From Bacteroidales bacterium (GTDB lineage Bacteria > Bacteroidota > Bacteroidia > Bacteroidales > UBA932): a stretch of 64,000 nt of DNA. The stretch is from the NCBI GenBank assembly GCA_022653735.1, contig JALCSU010000004.1:1-64000 (forward strand), given 5' to 3'. This document shows, one piece after another, positions 1-8,541 of this stretch. The notes beneath the pieces are model-generated. The model saw only the letters and a program-made list of their open reading frames with translations. It did not search any database and was not told the origin of the DNA. Position 1 is the first letter of the stretch. Every line of letters begins with the position of its first letter. Position numbers and translations under genes: made by a program.

Positions 1-185
1 TGATTTATGACGATGAGGGCAGGGAGGTTAAGAGGATTCGGCTGGACCATAAGAAGGGTGCTTATGGCGTGCAGGTCGGGAAGAACGAGTGGCACAGCCT
101 GGAGGTCATCGAGCCGGCGGTGATCTTCGAGGCGAAAGACGGTTGGTATAACCCCAACGCAGACAAGGATTTCCTGAAGAAGTAG
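1..185 (+). CDS. WbuC-like cupin-fold protein, C-terminal fragment
   Basis: The reading frame that begins at base 3 is open from the window edge to a TAG at 183-185, giving about 60 C-terminal residues. They contain a WHSLEVIEPAVIFEAKDG stretch followed by a short NP-rich tail ending in FLKK. A His in a 'wHs.e.lepg.v.fE.KdG' context resembles the last beta-strands and metal-site region of the WbuC family of small cupin metalloproteins, which often sit near polysaccharide genes. The family call rests on this tail alone. The start and most of the cupin barrel lie outside the window. Confidence 0.5.
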   Translation, partial: IYDDEGREVKRIRLDHKKGAYGVQVGKNEWHSLEVIEPAVIFEAKDGWYNPNADKDFLKK

Positions 186-573
186 GTTGGATTCCGGATT
201 GTATCGAGCCATCGGGAATTGGATTCGGACCGGGAAATCGTTTAGTATTTCATAACTCCCGTTCGCTCAGGACGGAAAATGAGCATCGTTCCCTGATAAT
301 TGGGCAGATGGTGAATATGCGTTGGTGCAGCGTGCAGTGGCGATGGGCCGAATTTGCCCCCTAAGCAAACCGTGGGTAAATTCACTCCATAGCCAGCAGA
401 AGCCCTTAAAATGCACAATCGCCGAATGTGCAGATTTTCTGCATGGGCAGCGAAACACGTCAGGACAGCAGCACCCCTTAAATGGCATGGAAACTCAATT
501 CAATGATTTTCATATTCGGATCTCCTGATGGAATTCAGAATTCGGCTGATTGGCAGACATGGCGGTCGTGTTC
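186..573. other. Intergenic stretch holding the left repeat of the HigBA island
   Basis: No credible gene is present. Bases 298-440 are the left copy of a repeat found again at 1403-1544. The rest (186-297 and 441-573) shows no promoter, terminator or RNA I can support. Short open frames across the repeat exist on both strands but have no family features and change frame between the two repeat copies. Confidence 0.6.
298..440. repeat. Left copy of about 142-bp direct repeat flanking higBA
   Basis: This stretch matches 1403-1544 over its full length, same orientation, with about seven mismatches that I could count by eye. Both copies begin AATTGGGCAGATGG and end GTGCAGATTTT. The toxin-antitoxin pair lies between them. 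Confidence 0.85.
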
Positions 574-909
574 CTAGAGTAGGGAAGCGGCAGCCATATT
601 CTTCAGTTCTTGCAGGTGCTGCATGAAAGCCTTATCCTTGCGCTTACTTCCCATGTTATAGTTTGCCTGAAGCTTTAGCCAGATGTGGGCATCAATGCCC
701 CACAGGGCTTCGAGCATGAGAGCCAGTTCAGTAGATACTGGTCTCTTCCCATTTAGAACTTCGTTGAACACGGTGTATGATATTCCTAGCTTATTCGCCA
801 GGTCCTTTTGTGTCATTCCTCGTGCTTCTAACTCGTCTTTTATCATCTCTCCAGGGTGAATCAAAATAGCAGGAGTGATTTCATCAGCAGTTTTTTTGTG
901 CTTAGCCAT
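574..909 (-). CDS. higA: HigA-family antitoxin (XRE helix-turn-helix)
   Basis: A 111-residue protein with the layout of HigA antitoxins. A short N-terminal stretch contains IHPGEMIKDELEARGMTQ, followed by a Cro/XRE helix-turn-helix at about residues 25-80 (DLANKLGISYTVFNEVLNGK, then RPVSTELALMLE). HigA proteins neutralise the HigB ribosome-dependent mRNA interferase and repress their own operon. The gene follows higB with 14 bases between them, in the toxin-first order typical of HigBA. It probably shares the promoter in front of higB. Identification is strong at family level. Confidence 0.9.
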   Translation of the reverse strand: MAKHKKTADEITPAILIHPGEMIKDELEARGMTQKDLANKLGISYTVFNEVLNGKRPVSTELALMLEALWGIDAHIWLKLQANYNMGSKRKDKAFMQHLQELKNMAAASLL

Positions 910-923
910 AATTGAATCCTCTT

Positions 924-1244
924 TTAATTGTAATGATTGGTGAGCTCAAAAATATTGCAGACTGTTACTTTGTCGTCTCCAAACTCTGTTGTATGAGCAG
1001 TAAATTCAATTCTATATTTGCCATTTGCTCTAACTGAGCATAGACCTTCTTTTTCCCCACGTAAAGCCTCAAAGTTCAGAGAGCGTATGGGATAAAGCGA
1101 TTCAAGCTGTGGTGCCGTTTTTAATAAATTGATCGCTTTGATGTATCCTCTAATCACTTCTGGCTGAAAACGATGATGCTTGTCATTAGACTTCCCGTGT
1201 TCATACAAGTCCAGTAAATATTCCTTTTCAAACTCCACAATCAT
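924..1244 (-). CDS. higB: HigB/RelE-family toxin
   Basis: About 106 residues starting MIVEFEKEYLLDLYEHG, with the RelE-fold core QLESLYPIRSLNFEALRGE and C-terminal GKYRIEFTA...VTVCNIFELTNHYN. HigB toxins are mRNA endonucleases acting on translating ribosomes, held inactive by the HigA antitoxin encoded next. I use the ATG at 1244 rather than the in-frame ATG six codons upstream (1262), because family members start at this point and because the upstream start would overlap the -7 box at 1249-1256. With that promoter the transcript would begin at or within a base or two of the start codon, so the message may be leaderless. Confidence 0.85.
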   Translation of the reverse strand: MIVEFEKEYLLDLYEHGKSNDKHHRFQPEVIRGYIKAINLLKTAPQLESLYPIRSLNFEALRGEKEGLCSVRANGKYRIEFTAHTTEFGDDKVTVCNIFELTNHYN

Positions 1245-1248
1245 AGTA

Positions 1249-1280
1249 CAAATATATATCAATTTGCTGAAATTCGCAAA
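1249..1280 (-). promoter_or_regulatory. Bacteroidota-type promoter of higBA
   Basis: Read on the minus strand: TTTG (1280-1277), 20 bases, TATATTTG (1256-1249). This matches the Bacteroidota primary sigma consensus TTTG-N19-21-TAnnTTTG. The predicted start of transcription falls at the higB ATG. Confidence 0.75.
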
Positions 1281-1320
1281 ATGTCGAATTGCGTTTTCTC
1301 TGGGCGTGGATCAGGGGATG

Positions 1321-1409
1321 GCAATTGGGAATATTCCTACGTCCTGGCACCAGGTGCGTTGCAATTGGGAATATTCCTACGTCCTGGCACCAGGTGCGTT
1401 GCAATTGGG
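1321..1409. repeat. 40-bp tandem repeat, 2.2 copies
   Basis: Bases 1321-1360 and 1361-1400 are identical 40-base units beginning GCAATTGGGAATATTCC, and a third partial unit (1401-1409) runs into the right copy of the 142-bp repeat. The unit contains CCTGGCACCAGG, a 12-base palindrome. The exact identity implies recent slippage or duplication. Confidence 0.9.
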
Positions 1410-1544
1410 CAGATGGTGAATATGCGTTGGTGCGGTGTGCAATGGCGATTGGCCGAATTTGCCCCCTATGCAAACCGTGGGTAAATTCACTCCATAGCCA
1501 GCAGAAGCTCTTTAAATGCACAATCGCCGAATGTGCAGATTTTT
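1403..1544. repeat. Right copy of about 142-bp direct repeat flanking higBA
   Basis: Partner of 298-440, about 95 percent identical by visual alignment, in the same orientation. Together with the 40-bp duplication it accounts for most of the space between higB and the REP-like repeat. Bases 1545-1654 show nothing else I can identify. Confidence 0.85.
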
Positions 1545-1654
1545 GTCATGAGTAATGAACGCCTCATATGATGTTCCCAAGAGTGTGTACGGAAAATTAG
1601 GCGTGGTGGGTCGTTCGGGGTGATGTATAGGGTGTCGTGTTCATTATTCCCCAC

Positions 1655-1745
1655 AGTCATTCCGGGCATGACCCGGAATCTAGGCTTGCGGGCAACAGAT
1701 CCTGAATCAAGTTCAGGATGACGGGGTGGGGTGTTTCAGGATGAC
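1655..1745. repeat. REP-like palindromic repeats downstream of wecA-like gene
   Basis: Two palindromic motifs: ATTCCGGG/CCCGGAAT around 1659-1679, and CCTGAAtcaagTTCAGG at 1701-1717 followed by ATGACGGGGTGG, which recurs at 1740-1752. The same TCAGGATGACGGGG-type sequence, in the other orientation, is repeated at 51150-51236. The stop codon of the wecA-like gene lies within this repeat. Such elements are dispersed repeats that can also act as transcript ends. Confidence 0.75.
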
Positions 1746-3028
1746 GGGGTGGTGTCTTCGAGGTCTTCGAGGGCGTGGATTTCGTAGTTGCCGAGGAGGG
1801 CGGATTCTTCGGGTGTCTTGGTGACGATGAAGTTGCTCTCGAGGCACATGCCGTAATGGGCAGGGTTCTTGATCGCGAATTGGTTGCCGGCAATGTCATG
1901 AGCCATGTGGTTCTTCACCTCGTATGCCTTCATCCTGCGAGAGAGCATCTTGTGCGCAAGCGTCCATGCCAAGATGTCTATCAGGATAATCCAGGTTACG
2001 TTAATGAAGAATGCCAGGGAATAATTCATCGCCATGAAAAATATGTCGAAGATAATGATGCTGACCATGACCTCCATTTTACGCATGCCAGCCCTGTTCA
2101 ACCTGTGGTGTATGTGATTCTTGTCCGGAAGGAAAGGATTCCGCCTATTCAGTACCCTGAGGCCGGATACCCTGAGCGCATCGAACACAGGAATAAGCAG
2201 CGTGGATGCGGCGAGCACGAATTCCTCATAGCCGAGAGGGTTCTTCGGCGAGCCGACGTTCTGGTCCAGTTTGATTAGAAGGTAGCTTAGTATGAATCCG
2301 AGAGAGAGGCTCCCGGAGTCGCCCATGAATATCTTATTGCCTTTGGCGCTGTCACCGAAGGTGTTATATAACCAGAATACTGCAAGAGTGCCAAGTAATG
2401 CGACGCAGCATTCGGAATAGTATAGCAGCCCGCCTTTAGTGAATACTAACAGGAAGGCGAGGAGAGAGATTATGGCAAGCCCCGACGCCAGCCCGTCTAC
2501 TCCATCGATGAGGTTTATGGAATTGGTTAGGAATATGATAACGAAAAATGAAAGTCCTATGCCTAGCCATGACGGAATGGAATGTACTCCCATCAAGCCG
2601 CAGAAGTCGGTGATCCTAACCCCTGCCGTCATGATGAGAATGCAGCTGACTATCTGGAAAATGAATTTTATCCTGTAGCGGACCCCGACCAGGTCGTCTG
2701 CGAGCCCGACCAGGAAAAGAAGGGACATGCTGGCGCACATGAGCAAAAATTCGATGTGAGTGTGGGTGGCGTCTGCGCGTGCAGGAAGGCTGATCAGCCC
2801 GTCTTGGTAGAGCCAGAACGTGAGCGCAAGAGTTATGCTGAGCGTGATGAGCGAGTTAGGGAAAAAACTTACGCCTCCGAGCCTGGAAATCTTGCCGTTG
2901 TGGATTTTCCTAACGTTAGGCGAATCGTATAGGTTTTTCTTTTTTGAGATAATCATTATCCTCGGAATGATCACTAGTCCGAGCAGCGCAGATATTGCTA
3001 ATGCGAAGATGATTACTAAAAATTGCAT
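1736..3028 (-). CDS. WecA/MraY-family glycosyl-phosphate transferase
   Basis: 430 residues, about ten to eleven hydrophobic segments, with the hallmarks of polyprenyl-phosphate N-acetylhexosamine-1-phosphate transferases: GLADDLVG (Asp-Asp pair, about residue 110), NLIDGVDGLASG (about 170), MGDSGSLSLG (about 235) and the late HIHHRL loop (about 305). Such inner-membrane enzymes move a sugar-1-phosphate from UDP-sugar to undecaprenyl phosphate and start O-antigen, capsule or teichoic-like polymers. The exact sugar cannot be read from sequence. The C-terminal 60 residues are a soluble tail, and the last codons and stop sit in a REP-like repeat, suggesting the repeat inserted at the gene end. 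Confidence 0.9.
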   Translation of the reverse strand: MQFLVIIFALAISALLGLVIIPRIMIISKKKNLYDSPNVRKIHNGKISRLGGVSFFPNSLITLSITLALTFWLYQDGLISLPARADATHTHIEFLLMCASMSLLFLVGLADDLVGVRYRIKFIFQIVSCILIMTAGVRITDFCGLMGVHSIPSWLGIGLSFFVIIFLTNSINLIDGVDGLASGLAIISLLAFLLVFTKGGLLYYSECCVALLGTLAVFWLYNTFGDSAKGNKIFMGDSGSLSLGFILSYLLIKLDQNVGSPKNPLGYEEFVLAASTLLIPVFDALRVSGLRVLNRRNPFLPDKNHIHHRLNRAGMRKMEVMVSIIIFDIFFMAMNYSLAFFINVTWIILIDILAWTLAHKMLSRRMKAYEVKNHMAHDIAGNQFAIKNPAHYGMCLESNFIVTKTPEESALLGNYEIHALEDLEDTTPSS

Positions 3029-3058
3029 AAATATAATTTGCGGTTAGTTTTAATGCGT

Positions 3059-4123
3059 TCATTTTATCCGGTATGGAGGGTCATCGTAGAGGGTGTATCG
3101 CTTGGCTTTGCGGATCCATTTCTGCTCCTCGACCTTGACGTGCTCTCGAAGCTCCTGGAACGAGATGGCACCATGAAGATATTCCATCATCCCGGGATCG
3201 GACAGCTTTGCCTCGAATTCGTCAAACAGCTCGAACTGAGGATATCTCTCCAGGAAATATCTTATCAGCTGAAGAGTGTGGAGCAGAGAATGATATTCCG
3301 CTCCAGGCTGGAGCATTATCTGGTAGCCATAGCATTTCTGGCAAGCGTAGCGGCCTGCCGCAGGGGTGAACGAGCATGGACGCATCAGGACCCCCGACGG
3401 TGCAGGAAGGACGTCGAGTGCGGAGTGGCGGATGAAAGGCGCCCCAAAATATTCATATGGCCTTGCCGTGCCTATTCCGGGAGTGATGCTGGTGTTATTC
3501 CAAAGGCCTCCGCCGGAGTACATGTAGCAAGTGAACATTCCAGGAATGTCCGATGCTGGTGCGATGGTCCAAGGGAGAATTTGCCGGGTTGCGTCGTTCG
3601 CTAGAGCTGATATGACGTGGAGGGCAAATTTCCCGCCGAGCTCGGAATAGTAGATGTTGCAAAGCTCGCCTAGGGTGAGGCCGTGGCGGTGCGCTACTTT
3701 AGGAATATGCTGTTCCGATTTCCCGTCAGGCATAGAGCCTTCGACTATTCTGCCGGCTGGGTTGATGTGGTCTACGATGTAGAGAGCTGGAGGGGTCTCC
3801 ATTGAAGACAGCGTTTCCATCAATGTGAAAACGTCTTTAGTGTAATTGAAATATCTTGCACCTACGTCTTGGATTTCAACGACCACTGCGTCTAGACCTT
3901 CAAGATCGTTGATGCTGAATATTATGTGGTTGGTTTCAGGGGTCAGCTCCGCATCACGCGGAGTGAAGAGTTCTTTCAGGTTCCCACGTCCCTGGAACAG
4001 TTCGTACATGTATTTATGGCTGGCTGTATCCCAGCAGTTCTGGGTGCAGAAGCAGCCTACCTTGCCGTCTAGCAGGGCTCTGTCGAGCTGGTTTTCCAGG
4101 GATGTGGTTCTGAATGAGAACAT
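3059..4123 (-). CDS. DUF1343 protein, NamZ-like exo-beta-N-acetylmuramidase family
   Basis: 354 residues without a signal peptide. Family features include VVVEIQDVGARYFNYTKDVFTLMETL (about 80-105, read in parts), LYIVDHINPAGR (about 115), EGSMPD, the HGLTLGELCNIYYSE block, and the C-terminal WNNTSITPGIGTARPYEYFGAP region. DUF1343 includes NamZ enzymes that remove terminal N-acetylmuramic acid from peptidoglycan fragments. The region where the family usually has a Pro-Glu-His-Gly loop reads LFTPRDAEL here, so catalytic competence is uncertain. Being near glmM and a WecA-like gene fits a role in cell-wall sugar recycling. Confidence 0.8.
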   Translation of the reverse strand: MFSFRTTSLENQLDRALLDGKVGCFCTQNCWDTASHKYMYELFQGRGNLKELFTPRDAELTPETNHIIFSINDLEGLDAVVVEIQDVGARYFNYTKDVFTLMETLSSMETPPALYIVDHINPAGRIVEGSMPDGKSEQHIPKVAHRHGLTLGELCNIYYSELGGKFALHVISALANDATRQILPWTIAPASDIPGMFTCYMYSGGGLWNNTSITPGIGTARPYEYFGAPFIRHSALDVLPAPSGVLMRPCSFTPAAGRYACQKCYGYQIMLQPGAEYHSLLHTLQLIRYFLERYPQFELFDEFEAKLSDPGMMEYLHGAISFQELREHVKVEEQKWIRKAKRYTLYDDPPYRIK

Positions 4124-4141
4124 TGTTTGTTTTGATTAGTT

Positions 4142-4157
4142 CCTGACTTTCGTCAGG
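4142..4157. repeat. Short dispersed hairpin CCTGACtttcGTCAGG
   Basis: A 6-bp stem with a TTTC loop between glmM and the DUF1343 gene. The same 16 bases occur at 51103-51118 directly after the lytic transglycosylase gene. It may serve as a transcript-end hairpin. Confidence 0.65.
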
Positions 4158-4181
4158 GCGATATAAGGAAGATACAGGAAT

Positions 4182-5639
4182 CTATCCTTTGTCGATAATG
4201 CCTTTTGCAATTCCAATGACCTGCTGCGCAAGGGCTTCGGCATCGGCCTCAGCAGGGGCCTCGGCGTAGATTCTGATGATAGGCTCGGTGTTTGAACGAC
4301 GCAGGTGAACCCACTTGCGCTCCTTTTCGAAGCTGATTTTTACCCCGTCGATCGTCGAAAGCTCCTCAGAGGAGAAAACATCTTTCATCCTGTCCAGAAT
4401 CTTATCTATGAGAGCCTTGTCGCTAAGCTCTATCTTGTTCTTCACGATGTGATATTCAGGATAGGTCTTCTTCAGCTCGCTTGCCTTCATCCTCTTGTGA
4501 GCCAGATTAGACAAGAATAATGCCACGCCCACCATGGCGTCTCGGCCATAATGAGACGCAGGATAGATGACGCCTCCGTTGCCCTCGCCGCCAATCAATG
4601 CTTTCATCTCGTGCATCTTAGTAGTGACGTTCACTTCTCCGACGGCGGCTGCGTAATATTTCCCGCCAAATCTCTCAGTAACGTCGCGCAGCGCACGGCT
4701 GGAAGAAAGATTGGAGCATGAAACCGGAGCGTATGGAGCAGTGACCTCAGCGAGCGTCTTCCCCTCGCATTTGGCGATGTCTGCCGCTCTTTCGAACAAA
4801 TACGAAGCAACGCTTACGAGGGTATATTCCTCCACGAACGGCTCTCCGTTCTCGCAAATGAATGCAAGCCTGTCAACGTCAGGGTCAACAGAAATGCCCA
4901 GGTCTGCCTGCTGGGCGATGACTGTCTCGCTCAAAGCGGTCAGGTTTGACGGCAGTGGCTCTGGATTATGAGCGAAGTTGCCGGTAGGCTCGCAGTTGAG
5001 CCTTATGCACTCGACGCCAAGTCTTTCCAGCAGTCGAGGCATGATTATGCCGCCGACCGAGTTTATCGCATCCACGACAACTTTGAAATGAGCATCCTTA
5101 ATCGCATCGACGTCAACGGCTTCGAGTTCCAGAACAGCGTCCAGGTGATCGTCCGTGAAGTCATAATCGCAGACCTTTCCCAGGTCGTCAACGCCAGCGA
5201 AATCAAAGTCCTCTTTCTCTGCAAGATCCAGAATCTGCTGACCCTCGGCTGCTGTCAGGAATTCTCCCTTGTCGTTAAGGAGTTTAAGCGCGTTCCACTG
5301 GCGAGGATTGTGAGAGGCGGTAAGGATTATTCCGCCGTCGGCATGGGCGAACTTCACAGCCATTTCCGTTGTCGGGGTGGAGGCTAGGCCTGCACGGACC
5401 ACATCGACTCCGCAGGAAAGCAGGGTGCCGACAACGAGCTGCTCGACCATTGTGCCGGACAGGCGGGCGTCCTTCCCCACGACCACTTTGTAGCGGTCGC
5501 CGTTCGGGGCGGATTTCCTAGAAGGCAGAGTAGCGCAGTAAGCGTAGGTAAATTTAACTATATCAATAGGGGAGAGGCCCTCACCGGGCCTTCCCCCTAT
5601 CGTTCCGCGAATGCCTGAGATTGATTTGATCAGAGCCAT
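4182..5639 (-). CDS. glmM: Phosphoglucosamine mutase
   Basis: 485 residues of the alpha-D-phosphohexomutase fold. The N-terminus KSISGIRGTIGG is typical of Bacteroidota GlmM. The catalytic phosphoserine loop is TASHNP (Ser109), the metal loop DPDVDRLAF is at about 248, the sugar loop GGEGNGG at about 345, and the phosphate-binding tail RRSNTEPIIRIYAEAP near 440. It converts glucosamine-6-phosphate to glucosamine-1-phosphate for UDP-GlcNAc synthesis in the cytoplasm. It is the last gene after the V-ATPase operon, 15 bases beyond ntpK, and may be co-transcribed. A phosphomannomutase activity cannot be excluded. Confidence 0.88.
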   Translation of the reverse strand: MALIKSISGIRGTIGGRPGEGLSPIDIVKFTYAYCATLPSRKSAPNGDRYKVVVGKDARLSGTMVEQLVVGTLLSCGVDVVRAGLASTPTTEMAVKFAHADGGIILTASHNPRQWNALKLLNDKGEFLTAAEGQQILDLAEKEDFDFAGVDDLGKVCDYDFTDDHLDAVLELEAVDVDAIKDAHFKVVVDAINSVGGIIMPRLLERLGVECIRLNCEPTGNFAHNPEPLPSNLTALSETVIAQQADLGISVDPDVDRLAFICENGEPFVEEYTLVSVASYLFERAADIAKCEGKTLAEVTAPYAPVSCSNLSSSRALRDVTERFGGKYYAAAVGEVNVTTKMHEMKALIGGEGNGGVIYPASHYGRDAMVGVALFLSNLAHKRMKASELKKTYPEYHIVKNKIELSDKALIDKILDRMKDVFSSEELSTIDGVKISFEKERKWVHLRRSNTEPIIRIYAEAPAEADAEALAQQVIGIAKGIIDKG

Positions 5640-5654
5640 ATATTCATCAATGCT

Positions 5655-6098
<444 letters not shown>

Positions 6099-6103
6099 TC
6101 ATA

Positions 6104-7930
6104 TTAAATATTTTCTGCTTTTTCGCCAAGCGGACGGTAAGCCCTGCCGGTTCCTTCGTAACCGCTGTTCTTGAAGAACTCCAGGAAATTGAGCCTGAGC
6201 GGATGCACGAATGCTCCGAGGCAGCACATCGCCAAATTGAGCACGTGACCGAACACAAGGATTAACACTCCGAAAAATATGCCCAGTGCTCCTCCTCCCA
6301 TCACGCTCATTCCCAAAGAGTTGAAAGCGCTGCCAAGCATCCCTCCCGCAAGCCCGAGAGCATAAAGGCGAAGGTAGCTGAGCACGTCTCCCAGCAGTCC
6401 GGTGGCTGTGTTGTAAGTCTCGTACAGACCCATGCCCACATTTGCCAGCGGATTGCGGTGCAGGTCGTTCAGAAGGAATATTCCAATGGCTGAAACAATG
6501 CCCAGCACGATGAGTATAGTCTTGGTGGTGCCGGCGTCTATCACGTTCAGCAGCGCGAAGCCTCCGACTATGACGCTGCCCACGATGAGAAGCGTCCATC
6601 CCACCGTGCCGAGAGAATTGAAGAAGCCATTCCTTTTAACAGTATATACCGTCTTCAGCACAAAGGCGATGCTTAAGTGCACTATGCCTATGAGTATGGA
6701 GAATAGCATCTGGGCATCGTATCCGAACACGGTGCCGGTTATCATACATTTCTTCAGCCATCCCGGAACCCAGCCAGCCTGGCTAATGTCCATGCCAAAG
6801 AATGTATGCAAGACTATCCCCATTACGAACGTGGCTGCGCCGAGAGTCGTCACGAGCTTACCTATGGAAGATGTGCCGCTCTGCTTCCCAAGAGCCAGTC
6901 CTATCAGGACCAGCAATATTCCGTAACCAGCATCCCCCATGCACATTGCGAAGAAGAGCATGAAGAAAATCGATAGGAAAGGGGTAGGGTCGAATTCGTC
7001 ATAGACCGGGCGTCCGTACATGTCCGTCAGGACCGTGAACATATTCGTGAATTTGTTGCTTTTGAACTTGATTGGAGGATTGTCCGCCTTGGTCGCGGCC
7101 TCCTTCAAGTAGAGCACGTCCATGTCGTCGAATGCTTTGCAAAGAGCTGCGTCTTTCTCCACGGGAGCGAAACCCTCGAATGTGGTGATTCTGTCTTCGG
7201 CAGCCTTGCCGCAGCCTTTGTCCGCAAGATAGAGCTGCAGCGAGGAGGATGCCTCGGCAAGATCTTCTTTAAGGTTAGGAATATATTGCCTTAGCGTGAG
7301 CATAGTGCCTTTGCAGGCTATTGCTCTCTCCTGAATATCCAATATTCTTTCCTTCGCTTCCGCCTCGTCCCCCTCCGGCGCTGCTATTTCGTCGATCGGG
7401 AATGAATATTCCGGATCGTCCGAAGCGGTCACGAACCAAACCGCATCCTTGCTCCGCGAGATGACCTGGAGCGGGAATTGCTCCTCCCAAGCTGGGTCGA
7501 AATGCTTGATGGAAGTCTTGTAAAAGCGGATTTTAACCCCTCTTTCGCCGAGGGCCTCCAGCTTTTCCTTGTCGAAGCTGCCCCACGCCTTTCTGTTTTC
7601 AAGCTCGCGGCACGCCTCTGACAGCTCCGACTGGAGCGAAGACAGGTCGGCCTCGTTCTGCTTGAATGTTTCCAGAGGATTTTCTATTTCGGAGATCGCT
7701 GCATTTGAGAATTTCTCGTAATCAGGATCCTTGCTGAAATCGGTTTTCCCGAGCTTCTCGATGGCGGACTTTAGCTCCGCGATTTTGGAAACGAGGGCGG
7801 AAGACCTGTCGTCCACTGGCTTTGATGAGCGGGTGATGTCAACGAGGCCCAGAGCCTCTATCTGCCTGAGAAATTCTGCCTCGCCGCCGCTTAGGAGCAC
7901 GAAGGAATATTTTGTCATCCTGTCTATCAT
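6104..7930 (-). CDS. ntpI: V-type ATPase subunit I (stator membrane subunit a)
   Basis: 608 residues: a soluble, partly coiled-coil N-terminal half (to about 310) and a membrane C-terminal half with about seven to eight helices, beginning at PTPFLSIFFMLFFAMCMGDAGYG. The last helices contain VLSYLRLYALGLAGG with the conserved arginine that faces the K-ring glutamate. It forms the ion half-channels and the peripheral-stalk anchor. Its start overlaps the ntpD stop by four bases (7927-7930), implying coupled translation. Confidence 0.93.
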   Translation of the reverse strand: MIDRMTKYSFVLLSGGEAEFLRQIEALGLVDITRSSKPVDDRSSALVSKIAELKSAIEKLGKTDFSKDPDYEKFSNAAISEIENPLETFKQNEADLSSLQSELSEACRELENRKAWGSFDKEKLEALGERGVKIRFYKTSIKHFDPAWEEQFPLQVISRSKDAVWFVTASDDPEYSFPIDEIAAPEGDEAEAKERILDIQERAIACKGTMLTLRQYIPNLKEDLAEASSSLQLYLADKGCGKAAEDRITTFEGFAPVEKDAALCKAFDDMDVLYLKEAATKADNPPIKFKSNKFTNMFTVLTDMYGRPVYDEFDPTPFLSIFFMLFFAMCMGDAGYGILLVLIGLALGKQSGTSSIGKLVTTLGAATFVMGIVLHTFFGMDISQAGWVPGWLKKCMITGTVFGYDAQMLFSILIGIVHLSIAFVLKTVYTVKRNGFFNSLGTVGWTLLIVGSVIVGGFALLNVIDAGTTKTILIVLGIVSAIGIFLLNDLHRNPLANVGMGLYETYNTATGLLGDVLSYLRLYALGLAGGMLGSAFNSLGMSVMGGGALGIFFGVLILVFGHVLNLAMCCLGAFVHPLRLNFLEFFKNSGYEGTGRAYRPLGEKAENI

Positions 7931-8541
7931 ATTCCTGCCTCCTCCATTTCTTCTTCCTCGGCATGGCGCTCCTTCACTATTTTTGAAGAAGCCTTGCTGA
8001 GGTTGTCTTCGTCTTCCATGTACCTCTTTATCTTCCTGATGGCCTCCTGATAGCCGGGAATCTGGACTTTTTCATAAAGATTCACCTTCTGCGTAGTCTT
8101 CCTCCTCTGCCAGTCCAGTATTTCGCGCTTCTTAAGGTAGACCTCGGACTCGATTCCCAGCTTGGAAAGTTCTTTCAGAATTCTCACTCCGTCGATGTAC
8201 CAGGCCGGTTTCACGAAGGCGTTGAACGGACGTATCTCGTAGTGTATGTCCTTCAGCTCAGGGCATTTTACGCCTGCTACCTTCACCGTAACTAAATCCA
8301 CGTCGGTGATTGCGATGAGTCCAGGGTCGAATTCGTTCCAGAGCGCTGCCAGGTAATCGTATTTCTTCATTGCGGCATCGAGTTCCTCTATCAGCTTTTC
8401 GCTCCTGTCCTTTGCCTTGCGCACCTCCAGCCTCAGGGCGCTCTCCTTGTTCTGAAGCGTAGGCAGGGCGTTCTGACGCATCTTGAGCTGCTTGTTCAAG
8501 TTGTTCAGGGACGTTTTGTTGTATTGAAACTTAATAGCCAT
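7927..8541 (-). CDS. ntpD: V-type ATPase subunit D (central shaft)
   Basis: 204 residues, largely alpha-helical. A long N-terminal helix (KTSLNNLNKQLKMRQNALPTLQNKESAL, read in parts) and a C-terminal helix (QEAIRKIKRYMEDEDN) make the antiparallel coiled coil that turns inside the A3B3 head. The family's basic N-terminus and length match. It overlaps the ntpB stop by one base and ntpI by four, so the operon is very compact. Confidence 0.9.
   Translation of the reverse strand: MAIKFQYNKTSLNNLNKQLKMRQNALPTLQNKESALRLEVRKAKDRSEKLIEELDAAMKKYDYLAALWNEFDPGLIAITDVDLVTVKVAGVKCPELKDIHYEIRPFNAFVKPAWYIDGVRILKELSKLGIESEVYLKKREILDWQRRKTTQKVNLYEKVQIPGYQEAIRKIKRYMEDEDNLSKASSKIVKERHAEEEEMEEAGI

Noticed and set aside
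1321..1409. CRISPR array
   Set aside because: The 40-bp units are immediately adjacent without spacers and there are only two. No cas genes are in the window.
1281..1555. Short open frames across the repeat beside higB
   Set aside because: They are shadows of the 40-bp and 142-bp repeats. The frames are not kept between the two copies of the repeat.
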